A stretch of 64,000 nt of DNA from Notospermus geniculatus. Lineage: Eukaryota; Nemertea; Pilidiophora; Heteronemertea; Lineidae. Shown here piece by piece: positions 1 through 12,615 of the stretch. The notes under the pieces were generated by a model. That model was not told where the DNA came from, ran no database searches, and saw nothing but the letters and a program-made list of their open reading frames with translations. The stretch covers positions 394,561 through 458,560 of the forward strand of contig NMRB01000008.1 of the NCBI GenBank assembly GCA_002633025.1, given 5' to 3'. Numbering within the stretch: position 1 is the first letter of the stretch; the number at the start of each line of letters is the position of its first letter. A program made the position numbers and the translations under genes.

Positions 1-267
1 ATCCTCATAAGATACACCTATGATAAAAATTTGGAGAAGATCCACCCAGTAGTTCACCAGTTATTGGACTTTATGTGTTTTTGGTTTTGGCCACCTAGTG
101 GCCAAGCCGAGAATCGAATCGGACTGAAACTTCGTGTTATAGTCATCCCACCTAGGGGTATATAGGTACAAAGTTTCATGTCAATAAACCCAGCGGTTAC
201 GAAACATGCCCTGCTAATGGACGACGGCGGATGCTGCACCATGACAATAGCTCACCCCGGTCAGCTA
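1..267 (+). mobile_element. Hairpin-ended repeat element, 5'-truncated copy 1
   Basis: The right part of a repeat family seen four times here. It starts at the window edge with the GATAAAAATTTGGAGA segment, includes a diverged copy of the CCACCTGGTGG motif near 88, the segment GTATATAGGTACAAAGTTTC, a short GGACGACGG stretch, and ends with a degenerate hairpin TAGCTCACCCCGGTCAGCTA. Full structure is described at 17669-18764. Confidence 0.8.
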
Positions 268-1160
268 AAAATTGTGACCCGTCACCACAAAATGAGTCGT
301 TAAAGTTGCTCTGAGGTTGGCAGGGTGAAACCAAATATTTGTCAATTTCAGGAGACCTTGGCCTGTTGTCTGACTTCTGTGAAACCTGAGTGATTCTGTT
401 TCTTCCTTTTAATCCTGCTGGTTATTTTGGTTCACTTTGGTTCATATTCTGAGCAACTTAAGACTCATTTCGTGGTGATGGGTCACAATTGTTAACAAAT
501 ACGGCTCCCTCATATTTGACAGATCTTTTCTTCCAAAAGGCATTCCACATTGTGAGACATATTGATTGGTATGATGTTTTTCTGTTCCCACCCGAAGATT
601 AAACTGAACAAAACTCATTGATTACCATTACAAGAATCAATATAAACTTGGCGAAGTTCAATATGAGACAAGTTTTTCCATCTGAGAAGTTCGTATCAAC
701 AAGGGCAACTCACGCCTTGTTACGCTCGTTGCAAATGATTCCCGTCGCGTAATAGAAATATAAAATTATTAATTTTGTTAAGAAATAATTGAAAATGATC
801 ATGTTGTTGGCAATTAGGTAATACACCCCAACATCATATTGTACCAACTGAGCAAAACATTGGTACTTTTTAGACTGCAGTGCCATCAGACACAAGTACT
901 CCCAGGTTAAATTTCTATCAAAATAGCCAAAAATTTGGATGTAGATTTCTTAGTCCAGAAACTGGTCAACAGCAATGGATTTCTATTATTTTTCCACATG
1001 GAGGCTGTATTTGTATTGTATTTGATTTTTCCATCAGGGCTGAAGCCATAGCATATTGGGGACCCTAGCTCAGGGGCATAGCTAGCTTTTATGGTGTAGG
1101 GGGGCAAAATTGATCGAGTCTGAAGGTTGAAGCTGGAGGCCCTCCCCTTGAAAAAAATTG

Positions 1161-1410
1161 AGAGTTATTGCACTTTTTGTGTTTTTGGTTTCCGCCACCT
1201 GGTGGCCAAGCTAAGAGTCGAATCGGACCGAAACTTGGTGTCATAGGTCACCTAGGAGTATATATGTACCAAATTTCAGATCAATAGCACTAGCGGTTAC
1301 GAAACGTGCCCTGCTAACGGCCGACGACGACGACGACGGACGACGACGACGACGGATGACGACGGACGACGGACGCTGACCCACGACAACAGCTCACCCC
1401 AGGTGAGCTA
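1161..1410 (+). mobile_element. Hairpin-ended repeat element, 5'-truncated copy 2
   Basis: The right end only, from GAGTTATTGCACTTTTTGTG through the CCGCCACCTGGTGG motif (1192-1205), a GAC microsatellite at about 1320-1376, and the terminal hairpin AGCTCACCCCAGGTGAGCTA. The left part has been lost or was never inserted. Confidence 0.85.
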
Positions 1411-1462
1411 AAAATGAGGCTGACTTAAAATCATCATCCACACCGTCGTTTCAAAGGGCCAG

Positions 1463-1557
1463 GGGCCGTATGCACAAAACATCTTAAGTGTTTAGACTAT
1501 TGTTCCGAACAAAAGATAAGGGAATTTTACACTTAAAGATGTTTTGTGCATATGGGC
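1463..1557. mobile_element. Short MITE with 25-30 bp terminal inverted repeats
   Basis: Ends are near-mirror images: GGCCGTATGCACAAAACATC at the left and the reverse complement of GATGTTTTGTGCATATGGGC at the right, separated by about 35 bases. No coding capacity. Confidence 0.7.
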
Positions 1558-2959
1558 ACAGGGTAGTTCTGCGCAAAGTTCTTAGTGAACAAAACATGCA
1601 AATTGGCCCCAGAAAGGAAATTTCAGAGCTCCTGTACACTGGGTCAACAGCCTCTGCAATGACAACAAGTCACCATAATCCATATCTCATCCACTAGACT
1701 CTTTGTCCTGATCCCACATCTATCATAGTCAATATTTTATTCAATCAAACAGCAAAACTTGAGTGAATTATTAAACCAGTAGATCAGATTCCTTTCTGAA
1801 GTGGATATATACACTGTTACAGACTTCAAATGACCAAGAGAACCATTATTGATGTGTCTGGTTGTCTAGCAGGCGCTCACCAAGGAAAGGAGAGGCTACG
1901 TTCCTCTATATATCCACTTGAATTGTTTTTGATCTTCAAAATCTGGATTTTGTAACTAGTGGATGACAATCAACTGCACCTGAAGCAAGAAATTCTTGAA
2001 TAACTTTCAACAGTGGTTGAAGAGAAATATTTCATGAGAGATGCCAAATGCTGACAACTGGTATTGGATGAACTGGTGATCTGCTGCATGGCCCTGTCAC
2101 AGCATCACTGATGTCATTTTAATTGTTGACCATGTGTCATCATAAAATAACCTGTACATTTTTATACAGGAATTAATGAGACAAAAAAATTGCCTTTGTC
2201 ACCATTCTTTCTCTTCCTTTCAAGGAAGAGCAATGAGATCAGATAAATTTTCATCTGCTACAGGGTGATGCAAGTTCCCAGGCGACTGCAACAAATGGCT
2301 TGTTTTCACTCAAGAAATGCATGAAATACATGTTATGCTAGAAAAAAGAAATTTTGGCCGTATCTCTCTCATAAGACCATCTCATCGATTAGTTCCGCGA
2401 GTTCTCATTCCTGATAATTGGTTATTAGAACACAGAATGTCTCATGACAGCATAGAGCTTATGCATACTTCACACTATACAGAAAAGTAGGAGACATGGA
2501 CTTCGCATGTCTGACCGAGATTAGGAACAGAAATGTTTCATTAGTTTTCTGTCTTGCCCATCAGCCAGAAGATTACTAAGAAGAAATCCCCATCCGTCAT
2601 TGTCGCCATAAAAAGATAAGAATCTATTTGATTCATGGCGGCCATTAACCCTCCGGTCACTTTGGTCATTTATTATATCTATCGTGCATAGTGGTAAGAT
2701 GTTGCGTGGTGGATATTTGCGGAAATTGCAATGAAAAAAGCGATGGAATAATCATCTGCTGCAGAGATTAAGAGAAGAGTATCCCATAACAAACGATGCT
2801 GTCATGGTATTAAGAAAGCCTTCCTGTTCTGGCTATCTTTCCATTGTTGTAAATGTGAAAGGGCCTTTAGCAGATGGCAGCAGACTTGGAATCCTTTTGT
2901 GGTGCGGCATTACAGTCCTGAAACATGCACTTTGGAATACTCAGATTCTGCCCCGAAGA

Positions 2960-3230
2960 GGGTGTCTACAATCCGAAGATCGAAGATGGAAGACCCCGAA
3001 TATCGAAGATGGAAGACCCTGAAAAACTACAAAACGAAGACCCACCGAAGGGTCTTTTGATGAGTGTGGCAAGTCTTTAAAATTTGGGAGAGATACTGTG
3101 ATGGCTTCCATGATTTTTTGCCGGGGTCTTCCTTTTGTAGTTCGGTAGATCTTCGTTTTGTAGATTTTCAGGGTCTTCCATCTTCGATATTCGGGGTCTT
3201 CCATCTTCGATCTTCGGATTGTAGACACCC
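2960..3230. mobile_element. Mutator-like MITE with exact 10 bp target duplication
   Basis: A 271 bp element with roughly 80 bp inverted repeats starting GGGTGTCTACAATCCGAAG; the two arms match with about one mismatch through the GAAGATGGAAGACCC repeats. It is flanked on both sides by the identical 10-mer GCCCCGAAGA (2950-2959 and 3231-3240). Long inverted repeats with 9-11 bp duplications are typical of Mutator-like elements; no transposase is encoded. Confidence 0.8.
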
Positions 3231-4574
3231 GCCCCGAAGAAGCTACTGAAAAGCAATGTTTTGGCTTAAGGAATCCACACCTCAAAATGCACCAGAATCC
3301 AGTTTGGGTGTTGTGGATGTGCCTTATACTGGATGAGTCAAGCCGCCCCATGACGATGGTCAGCATCACAGCATCCAGTGGGACTGGCTTTATCCCTCAC
3401 TTGAGCATGATGAACAACCAAATAATGCAAAATCAATGGCATGAAAATTGGATTTTCTCAAATTATCAGAATAGAGGAATGTTTCCCCAGGGTATTGCAG
3501 TTGTGGATGTATACTTCCTGCAATATTGTGCCATTATATTGGTGTTCATGTGGGTATTTGAGATGATGTAGTCTAATTCCCGGGGAATTGACTTAATTTT
3601 TCAAGGGGAACCACAGTCAACAAGGAAAGGAATCTGACTTAATTATTCATGGGACCACACTCGCCAAGAAATCAAAGGTTACAATAATACCTATGTAATA
3701 TGCTTCAGTTTGTGTAAATTAGTTGTAACAACAGCCACACTGAGAGCAGTGAAATGTATAAGCATGCCACATAGAGTACAAATCCTGCGCGCCAAAGCTG
3801 TCATCAGCAGATCCACGCAAAGCCCTCCAGGACACTTGTCAGGACCTATAAACTTAACCCAAAATCAACGGCATGAAAATTGGATTTCCTCTGACGTGAT
3901 CGGGATAGAGACAACGGCCTCAGGGGATTGTGGGATTCGGACAGAGATACATTCTGACGTGAAACGAGGCTACAAATCATTGGCCTTGATCAGTACGGCT
4001 TAGGAACCAGCCGAAATATTCCTGATAAGATGCATCCTGGGTATTAGCGCCAAGCTTCTGGGGTTAGTGGATCAAATTTGATGAATAACATCACTCTGTG
4101 AGCCATGAATTATGAATATTGCATGCATGTTCCTAAAAAGAGGCAAGCAATCAGGAAAGCTGTTGGTTGTGTAATTCAGCAGGTTGTAGACCATCTCACT
4201 ATGTGGACGAATTTTCCAGGGATGAATTTTGCTTGAGCCGTGGAAACCCAGTTGCTGTCTCCACATTTGTTTGCAAACTATTTAAACCAGAATGAACTCT
4301 CTATCTGAACTAAGTGGGCTGGTTCTGGAGATCAAACTGACATTGGCAATAATAAAACAATCCTCCAATTTTGCTATCTGGTCATGCCTCATGCCGCATC
4401 TGCACCAGTCCAAGATTGCTATATTTACGCTCGTTTGAATAATAATCCTGCATTGTAAATTCTAGTTCTGTTGTGCTCTTGTATCTATGTTTTTATTTTG
4501 TACTACTTTTATTATGACATCTGGTATTGCTCATAGACACCTTCTTCGAGTTACTCAATGTTTATCATTATTAT

Positions 4575-4710
4575 TTTGTCCTGGAGCAAAGCCGTAAGCG
4601 ATCTTACTATGACCTTGGCTTTGTCCCTGACCACATTCATCCCATGTGTATGTATATAAATCTTTGTTATAGATTGTGTTGGTCAAAATAAATATATCAT
4701 ATCATATCAT
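4575..4710 (+). mobile_element. Possible 3' end of a non-LTR retroelement
   Basis: Sequence from GTCCTGGAGCAAAGCCGTAA to GGTCAAAATAAATATATC, ending in a short array of ATCAT units. A pentanucleotide tail after a conserved-looking 3' segment is usual for some LINE or SINE families. No coding part is present and no duplication was found. Confidence 0.35.
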
Positions 4711-5959
4711 CCAATGTTAAAATTTTATGTTACGTTATAAACCCAATTCAATTCAATTCAATGCTTTGCCAGTATTTTATAGCACTCTTAACCTGCAACA
4801 CTCAACAACCTATAGACACTCAACTACCAACCACAGCAAATCACCAAATTTATGATGAGCATGGCATCACCTAAGTTACGGGACACTTACACCTCAGTTC
4901 TTATAGCCATTAAGTTTTATGAATCTGCCATAGTACACCCATATCATCCATTATTGATGTTATCACTCAGCTGAGTTGACATTCTTGTCATTGCCAAGTC
5001 TTGTTTATGACCACCTTAATGCAGAATTCTGTGGTAGGGGGACTACTATCTATCCTTGGCAATCTTGGATGAGCGTGAATAAAACCCTCAGCTAAGAATT
5101 CAGGGGCCAGTGAGTGCAATCTTAAAGAGGCCATAAGATTAATACACATACATTGTAATTATGAGCCAAAATGCTGGCCATGATATGACGAACTGCATAG
5201 ATGCCCAGAGTTAAGATGCTGAACGCAGTGTCCTGGTTTGCCAAATTTTCAGGAATGTGGCCCTTGTGCCAAGAACTTGCTTCCCAGCATGTTGGATCCA
5301 AGACCGGTAGACTGGTGCACTGCATCAATCAGAGCTGATATGGATGCTTTGAAAGTGAAAACTGCACCCTCCTTTAATCCTGTGCAAATCAAACCACAGA
5401 TCCATCATATTCCACAGAATTTCAAGGTAGAAAACCTTTTGCTACATTCCTAAGCCGGTGATCATACATATTTGAGATCTTAAATCTTGACTCCATCAGA
5501 AGCAGGGATTTCAAGCTGGGGATTACTAGACTTAATGTGAAACCTTAAGAAACCTGCAAATATAAGCGGATGTCTTCTAAATCTGATAAATGTATTAAAT
5601 GACAGCTTGGAGATCAGGCTGACTAAAGAAAACCCCTGAGGGTCTGTCGTTTAAAGAAACGGATATACTTGTTTCATCGCATCAGAGGGTCTTACTCGCA
5701 AAAAAGATTCATGTCACAAGAAAGCAACATTGATTTCTGATAAAACACCTGCCGAGAAGCAAGACGCTGCTAACCTACCCAAAGGTGAACACAGATTTGC
5801 CTTTTCCTACTCCTGTATTTTGTCTGATCTATAGGGGCGCCTGTTTACCCATAGCCTTTTCTCGCTGTAGAATCCCAATTACCTCAAATTAAGCTGGCAG
5901 TTGAGAGGAAAAACAGAACAAGATATAAGCTACTCTGAGGAAGCCCCTGACTTGAGTTT

Positions 5960-6406
5960 TCAATGTTCCTGAGCAGCTTCTTCATTACATTCTGACATCA
6001 AAATACAGCTTCGGTGCTGTATTCCGACGTTCTGATGCACAATTTGGCTATTAGGCCACAAAATAACAGTATCTGACTCCATGACTTGTGGGTTACTATT
6101 ACCACTCATGACAAATTCGTATGTCATCTTGCCAGAGGACCAATACATGATATCTTGCCAACTCGAGTCCAGTGACTTAAATGCTGAATACCCATCTTCT
6201 GTAGCGTACCCGCTGGTGGCCGGAAGGTTTGGAGATAATAAGTGATATTCACTCCAGAATAACACGAGTAAACCATCTTCCATCAATCTGGCCTCTCTCA
6301 CCTTAGATGTCACCGACTTGATCATCTCCCTCTCAGACATAAGAACGTACTCCAAATCGCGAGGTATTTGATAGGCACGATCACGTAAGTGGTTAGGGAG
6401 GAACAT
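5960..6406 (-). CDS. Unrecognised 148-codon open frame
   Basis: A minus-strand frame from an ATG at 6406 to a stop at 5960, preceded by a plausible acceptor (TTACCCAG directly before CATG). The product starts MFLPNHLRDRAYQIPRDLEY, contains KVREARLMEDGLLVLFW and ends NEEAAQEH. Composition is balanced and protein-like, with no membrane segment, signal peptide or repeat. I do not recognise a family. It could be a real terminal exon, a decayed mobile element piece or chance; in AT-rich invertebrate DNA a frame of this length occasionally occurs by chance. Confidence 0.25.
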   Translation of the reverse strand: MFLPNHLRDRAYQIPRDLEYVLMSEREMIKSVTSKVREARLMEDGLLVLFWSEYHLLSPNLPATSGYATEDGYSAFKSLDSSWQDIMYWSSGKMTYEFVMSGNSNPQVMESDTVILWPNSQIVHQNVGIQHRSCILMSECNEEAAQEH

Positions 6407-7541
6407 GCTGGGTAATGGCCGTGTGTCACATTATATAGAGCAATTTGTGGTATTCAAGAAAATATAGCTGTTGACTTCAGCAGGTAGTTGTGGTGATGAT
6501 ATTTACGGAGCAATTACAGGGAATAGATCACAAATTTGCCTAATTGTTGGCTTGAATTTTTATTCGGGGTAATGCAGCAAGGAGTGCTCCACTTCAGAGA
6601 TGAACATTGTCTCCATACCTGGTAAGCTACACCAGCAAGATTTACGGAGATGGGCAATGTCAGTGACCTCAGCTAATACCAGTCAACAGCCATCCTTATA
6701 GCCGAACTGATCAATACCCTTCATCAGAAAGTGCCCCCTTGAATAAGATCAACATCGATGTGATGGCCATCCAGGGCTACAGCCTGGTTAAAAAGTTTGC
6801 CCTGTGAGGAGGATATTTCATTCAACGCAGCAGGACAAATACCTGGTGGAAAAAATGTACGACAGAGAGAGAGTAGTGACCAAGTGGTCGTGGATGTTGT
6901 TAAAAAAACAACAGTTTGTCGTAGAAAGGAGATGAGGTTGCTCATGAAGCAGAAAGGTAATATCCGGGAGCGACATAGAAATTTGGCTGATGAGAGTAAT
7001 GCATTTCCCTGAGTATACGCCAAGGGACGTTTTTTAATTTCTCCTCCTTGCATTAGGGAAATTGAACAGTTAAAGAGATCGACCTGTATGCGAGACCCTC
7101 CAACAAATACAGACACTCGAGAATTTACCACTTTCCCAATAGGCCTTGTTAGTAACCTCTGCTTTTTCTCAAATTAAGAGTGAGGTTGTGAGAATAGCAA
7201 TAAGGGCAAGTATGTGTACCTCATTGCTATTAGTATTACTAAGTAAAGATGCACTATGAAAGAACCTTTTTATTGTCTACCACTTAGCTTTTTCAGGGTG
7301 CCATGGAATGAGGAAGGGATGGGTTGGTGGGTATCCTGACCTGTTAGAGAGGAAGGGAGGCTTATGATATAATGTAAACTATAATAGTGAAGATGCACAT
7401 TGAAAAGACCCTTCCTCACCCAAATCAGGATGCAAAGGGTTAATTCAGAACTTGTGGGATCAGACATTCGTGAAACAAGATACTTTACACCACTCCTGTG
7501 AAGGATTTGCTGAAATGCCATTTATCAGCAACGGGAAAAAA

Positions 7542-8949
7542 TTGTAATAGAGTTGTCCTCTATTCACAACTGTTTGGAACTGCAGACTGTCGGATGAAAT
7601 ATAGCACTACATATTAGGTAACAGGCTGGGTAATGTGTGCCAGGAATAGTGCCCATTTCATGGGTGTTATGCGCGTTTGATTGAGTGTCAGTTTTCTATA
7701 GGTTTGTGGTCAAACCATTATTCAGGGTACGCATGCCATTGATTTTGAAAAGGCTTAGGCCCTTTTGAAAAAAAGTTTCTCAGTTTGTCCATACTGTCAC
7801 TCCAACAGTTCAGCTATTGTGTGGAGCCAGACTGTTGTTGAAGTGTCTGTGCAACAACTCTTTGACAACTGTTGTCGAGACTGTTGAATGGGATAAAGGT
7901 CTACTAGTGAGAGCCATGGCTGCCCGCGAAGACAACGACGAGATGCTGTTAGAAAGGCAGAGGTTGCTGCATTTTAGCAGGCCTGTTTAATTTAAGCCTG
8001 CCCCCACGGGCGATTTTTCGAGTGATTTTCTCGGTGACCGGCCTTGCGACCACAGCAGCGACTGAACATATTTTTAGTTTTTGTCGACTCGTTTGCGACA
8101 AATTCTTCATTGGTGTCGCGGATGACATCACTGATCGACCTCAAAGGTAATTATCGCATGCGACGTAGTAGTCGCATCTGTAGTCGCCCCCATTTTAGTC
8201 GCCCGTGTGCGCCATGCTTTAGGGCAATGATAATGCCAGGATTGGCGCATACCTTGGAGGTCGTGAGGAGCTGTCTGATCATGAGAGGCGAATTTATAGC
8301 CTTGGATACACTACATAAAACCCCGGGTTTTTTTGCGTAATTTGCGCGTAACTTACGTGAGGCCGACAGGCGGCGTGTCTAGTGCAGCTTTTGTGGGGCA
8401 TCGTAAGTTCTCTAAACCTAGGCCTGGTTTTTACGAGAGAAAATTGTCTTTACATAAGATAACGTAGCAAATGTAATGATAAGCAGTGATAAGAACGCGG
8501 AATAAACAACTTATTTTTTCAAAAAGCCAGCAGTGAAATTTGGCGCCGCCTCCTCGTGAAGAGTGCACGCCAGCAGCGATCCTAACGCCGGGCGTAGCAG
8601 TTAAGTTCAGCTGGATTTTATTTTTGTAGTGAAGACGCCCACACCTGGTCTCAAAAAGCCAGGGGATTTCTTTTGTGTAAGCAGGGCTTGTACGGACAAC
8701 CTGAGAAACTTTTTCTTTTTTTGAAAGGGCCTAAGCCTTTTCCAAATCAATGGCATGCATACCCTGAATAATGGTGTGACCACAAACCTATGTAGAAAAC
8801 AGACACAAAATCAAACTCACATAACACCCATGAAATGGGTACTATTCCTGGCACACATTACCCAGCCTGTTACCTAATATGTAGTGCTCTATTTCATCGG
8901 ACTGTCTGGAGCTCCAAACAGTTGTGAATAGAGGACAACTCTATTACAA
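7542..8949. mobile_element. 1.4 kb element with ~250 bp terminal inverted repeats
   Basis: Left arm about 7542-7795 and right arm about 8700-8949 are inverted copies: TTGTAATAGAGTTGTCCTCT at the left matches the reverse complement of the right end, and so on through ACCCAGCCTGTTACCTAAT, CATGAAATGGG and AGGGCCTAAGCC. The arms differ by scattered substitutions. The 0.9 kb core is GC-richer, contains several GTCGC words, and has no recognisable transposase frame. This looks like a non-autonomous long-TIR transposon. No clear target duplication was seen. Confidence 0.8.
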
Positions 8950-9896
8950 ACCCTACCTGGTGAAACAGACAGATAATGAGACTACCTGGTCTAGGGAAAT
9001 TAAAAACCAAAGGAAAGGAAGAAGTTCCAACAAAAAGCATTTCCTCAACCACAGATCTTCCTCAGCAGAGCTTCTAAAATCAACTTGATTTTACCAGTGG
9101 AATAACCTCGCTGCCAGGATATAAACAGAACTAATACTGATAGGCTTACTCATAGTTATACATCACCTGGAGGCGAGATTGTTGGAGATGAAATAATCCT
9201 AAAGAAATGGCTCAGTGTAACTTGCAGCAGAATAAGACAATACAAACTGAGTTATTGTTCAATGCTTCCCCAGCATTCATTCCTGAATGCAAAGAACAAG
9301 ACAATTAGATCTACACACCATGCTGAATGCCGAAGGTTATCTATTGTTGTGGTACCACTTGAGGAAGGAGAAGGGAAGTTTGCATTATATGGTGATAGGA
9401 AGCATCTCCAAAGAAACCAGAGTTTGCCTTCTTTCTTTTCAAGGTTCCACACAATCGCGATAAATTTTGGGCAAAAATGGAGGGATTTCTGCCTAATCTG
9501 TTTGGGCAGGACACAAACCGATACAGATTGACTCTTATACGCAAGGTTCGACCAACTTTTTCAGGCATCGTGAGGAATGTGTAAGGGGTCATTTTTCCTC
9601 AAATTTTTCAGATTTTCATGATTGCCTTCTACAATTTTTCCAATAGGGAGCTACCCCTGTTAGAGGGGAGAGTGATGAGCTGCTATGACAGCTGCGAGTG
9701 AAAAATTACGACAGCCCGACATCGATGCGTTAACCTTGCCACCACGCCCTCAATATTCCCTTCTGGCTTTGGGCAATCATCCTCCCCACCTTCCAGATAA
9801 CAACGTTATCGATCAGAAAGCAAAAGTTGTGATTAGTCTTGCTGACGTGAAGACAGACGGTCTATTGAACAGAGAGGGACACTAATGGAATTGGCC

Positions 9897-12614
9897 AAGT
9901 ACTTGAATCTCATTGCTTAACACCCTCAGTGTCAGGCAGAGTGATCTACAGCAGTGTGCTCCCTAACTGACAAATGACAAAAAATTTTGTCATCATTTGG
10001 GCCTTTACAAGAAATCCTATGCAAGATAACTTACAACCACACACAAGGGCCGGAATTCTGAAGTAGCCAAAAACATGGCAACAGAGCCAGCAGCTGTTGT
10101 CTTCACAAGTTAATACAAAATCGAAGAATACAAGTCACTTCTGCATCTCTCAAAACCATTGCTCAACACTTGACTGACATCAGCTATTCACTTTGGCACC
10201 CTCAGACATGTTGGATAGATAAAAACCTATTGATCGGGAGGCAAAAGGTGTGATCAGACTTGACGATCTGCCGACGGATGGTCCATTGACCAAGGGATGC
10301 AAATGGAGTTGGGCAGTGAGGTGAATCTTACTCCTGCCCTCCGTGATTGATGAACTTAGATGTAGTGTAACGTCAAGCGTACATGCCCTGGGGTGGAATA
10401 AATTACAGGAAAAAGATTTGGGGTATGGACCCTAAATCAGTTAAATGGCTTTAACATGGAGTACTCTACTTGTTTGCTAACAGTGTTGCCATTTGTTTTC
10501 AGAACTTCTTATAGATGGATATTCAATGACGTCATCACACGATGTAAACATGCTGCGTGCGCAAATTGGCGCCCTGTTCCACCAATGACGTTACGTCGTT
10601 TGACGTGCGCACGCAAACTGGCGCCGTTGATGACATCATTTTGTAAACAAAAACAGCAGAATGCAACCCGTCTATACTGAAGGGTTTCCCTTCATCACTG
10701 CAGAGCTGACCTTGTAAATGTCGGAAGTTCAATTTTTTGGCCCAAAATAGATTTCCTGTGATCATTTGGTTCTTCCTCTCTTCTGTCAAATGATACTGTC
10801 AAAGTAATGACCAGTGCAGATGTCCTACCAAAATTCCAATCGGTCACATTTTCATCATTAGGATTCTTTGCATGCTTATGACATTTCTCATATAATGTAA
10901 TTCAAATTGTGGTTGTCAGTGTAGCCATCGTTTGTCTTTGTAAAGTCACTTTGATAATGCGTCTTTTGAATTCCAAGGCTTACAGAATTCTCTTTCTTCA
11001 TTCCCATCATGTCTGAAGGACTAGGACAGTGAGTGGGCTTCAGATCAAAGCTTGAATAATCAGTTGGGATCAATCACTAGATTTTTTGGAAGATTAACAC
11101 TTTTTCTGCTGGTGTGGAGGCCAAAAATTATCTGCACATGCCATTCAAGAGAATACCATAAAAACATCTCGCACATAAACCAACAATTCCCATTCAGATA
11201 TATTGCACCTTTCAACATGCTATTTCTTATTTGGCAGTCCATCAAGAATATGCAGTGAATTTTTTTGAAATTTCTACAGTCAATATAAAACATCCTGATC
11301 TAAATTAGTGAAAAATCTCACTGAATTCAAAGCAAAGACATTTGAGCTATACGAGTCAAAAATTGTGCATTTTTTGGGACAGGATATGTATGTATAGCAC
11401 CCATTACAACATCTTAGTTGAATTCATCACTACATAGACAAGCTCAGTCTTTACGAACAACACCATTATTGCCATCAACAACCAGAGGACCTATAGCCTG
11501 CGTGCCGACATGACTTTTTTCCAAGACTGGGGAAATTCCTGGAACTGCTAGAATTCTTGTCTGCAAGGGGATGCCACCTGATGCTGAAGCCACATACCAA
11601 GCAAATTCTTGTCAACCGCCAACAAAGTATTACCCAGTGAATAATTTACTTCCTTTTCTTCTGAGCAAAGAGAAAGAAACCAGATAAGAAAACCTCAAAA
11701 GAAAACTTAGGAATGCAAGGGTAGTAACTGGACACCATTCATCTGATTATGGACAGGGTCTTGTGTTCAAAGCTTTCGTCTTGGATGGAGAAACGTATCA
11801 GAAATGGCAAGTTTGAGAGAGTGGGGAAAAAATGTACCTTGGTGATTGGATGAATGAAATGGGATACTGCCTCACACTTGAGATAAAAGGATGTTAGGAT
11901 CAAAAGTTGATCCTCACAGGAAGACAAATGCCAAATTGGAGCCTTTTGGAAAAACCTTTCCGTTGCGACAGCATAGTAGCATATTAGTGAGTGAAGTAAT
12001 AGGCCTACCATTTTTTGATAGTCTTTTGTGAGAATGATGTGTCTGATATAAAATTTAGGGACTCTGGTTTCCTCCTTCTTCATTACTGCCCGACAATCAA
12101 CTCTTCTCAACTGAAAATTGCTTATGCAATGAAGCTTTTCTTGTACAAAGAACCAAAGATGAAGTTATAGCCTGCCAGGATGATTCAGGATCAGATACTC
12201 CCATGATGTTGGAAGATTATAGCCGAACATGAACAAGAATCTGACACAATTCTTTGACAACGTGGGAAACACTGAAATCCGACATCCGTTCCTTACAAGA
12301 AAGGATTAGCAAAGGAGGGAATTTAAGAGGATTAGCGATCTTTTGTAGTTTAAACACCCAATGTTCCTGTTGCTTGCTGATAGAAGTATTGAGATGAGCC
12401 AAAGGATGAGAGCAAGTGCATCCTGTCAAAGCAGATAATTATGAGAGCAGAATACGAGATGTTGGCTCCCCAGACACTCCCTTGAATAGCTATCCTGTAA
12501 CCACTGCTTCTGACTTGACGTTGACATTGTAGTGAAATACAGAGTATGCCCAAATTAGATTTTTTCTTCTTTTAAGTGTTGGGATAAAGTAACTGAAATT
12601 CTAACAGGAAAAAG
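9897..12614. repeat. 2.7 kb segment, left member of gap-linked duplicate
   Basis: Nearly identical to 12616-15337, offset 2719-2723 bases, differing by single-base changes and small indels. The two are joined at a single N at 12615. No gene is recognised in it. The pattern is that of two haplotypes left unmerged by the assembler. Confidence 0.9.
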
Positions 12615-12615
12615 N

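Larger units (their letters stand above)
3241..7541. other. Stretch without recognised gene, TMTC1 flank or intron
   Basis: About 4.3 kb in which I see no convincing exon. It holds a possible retroelement tail near 4575-4710, a short ATTCA run near 4745-4761 and one uninterrupted 148-codon minus-strand frame at 5960-6406 listed separately. Confidence 0.4.

Noticed and set aside
6724-7131. A 135-codon minus-strand frame
   Set aside because: No recognisable family or consistent splice sites, and an opposing frame overlaps it; likely chance.
11739-12110. A 123-codon minus-strand frame, repeated at 14462-14833
   Set aside because: It is present twice only because the whole 2.7 kb block is repeated; no family resemblance, no splice context and unremarkable composition.
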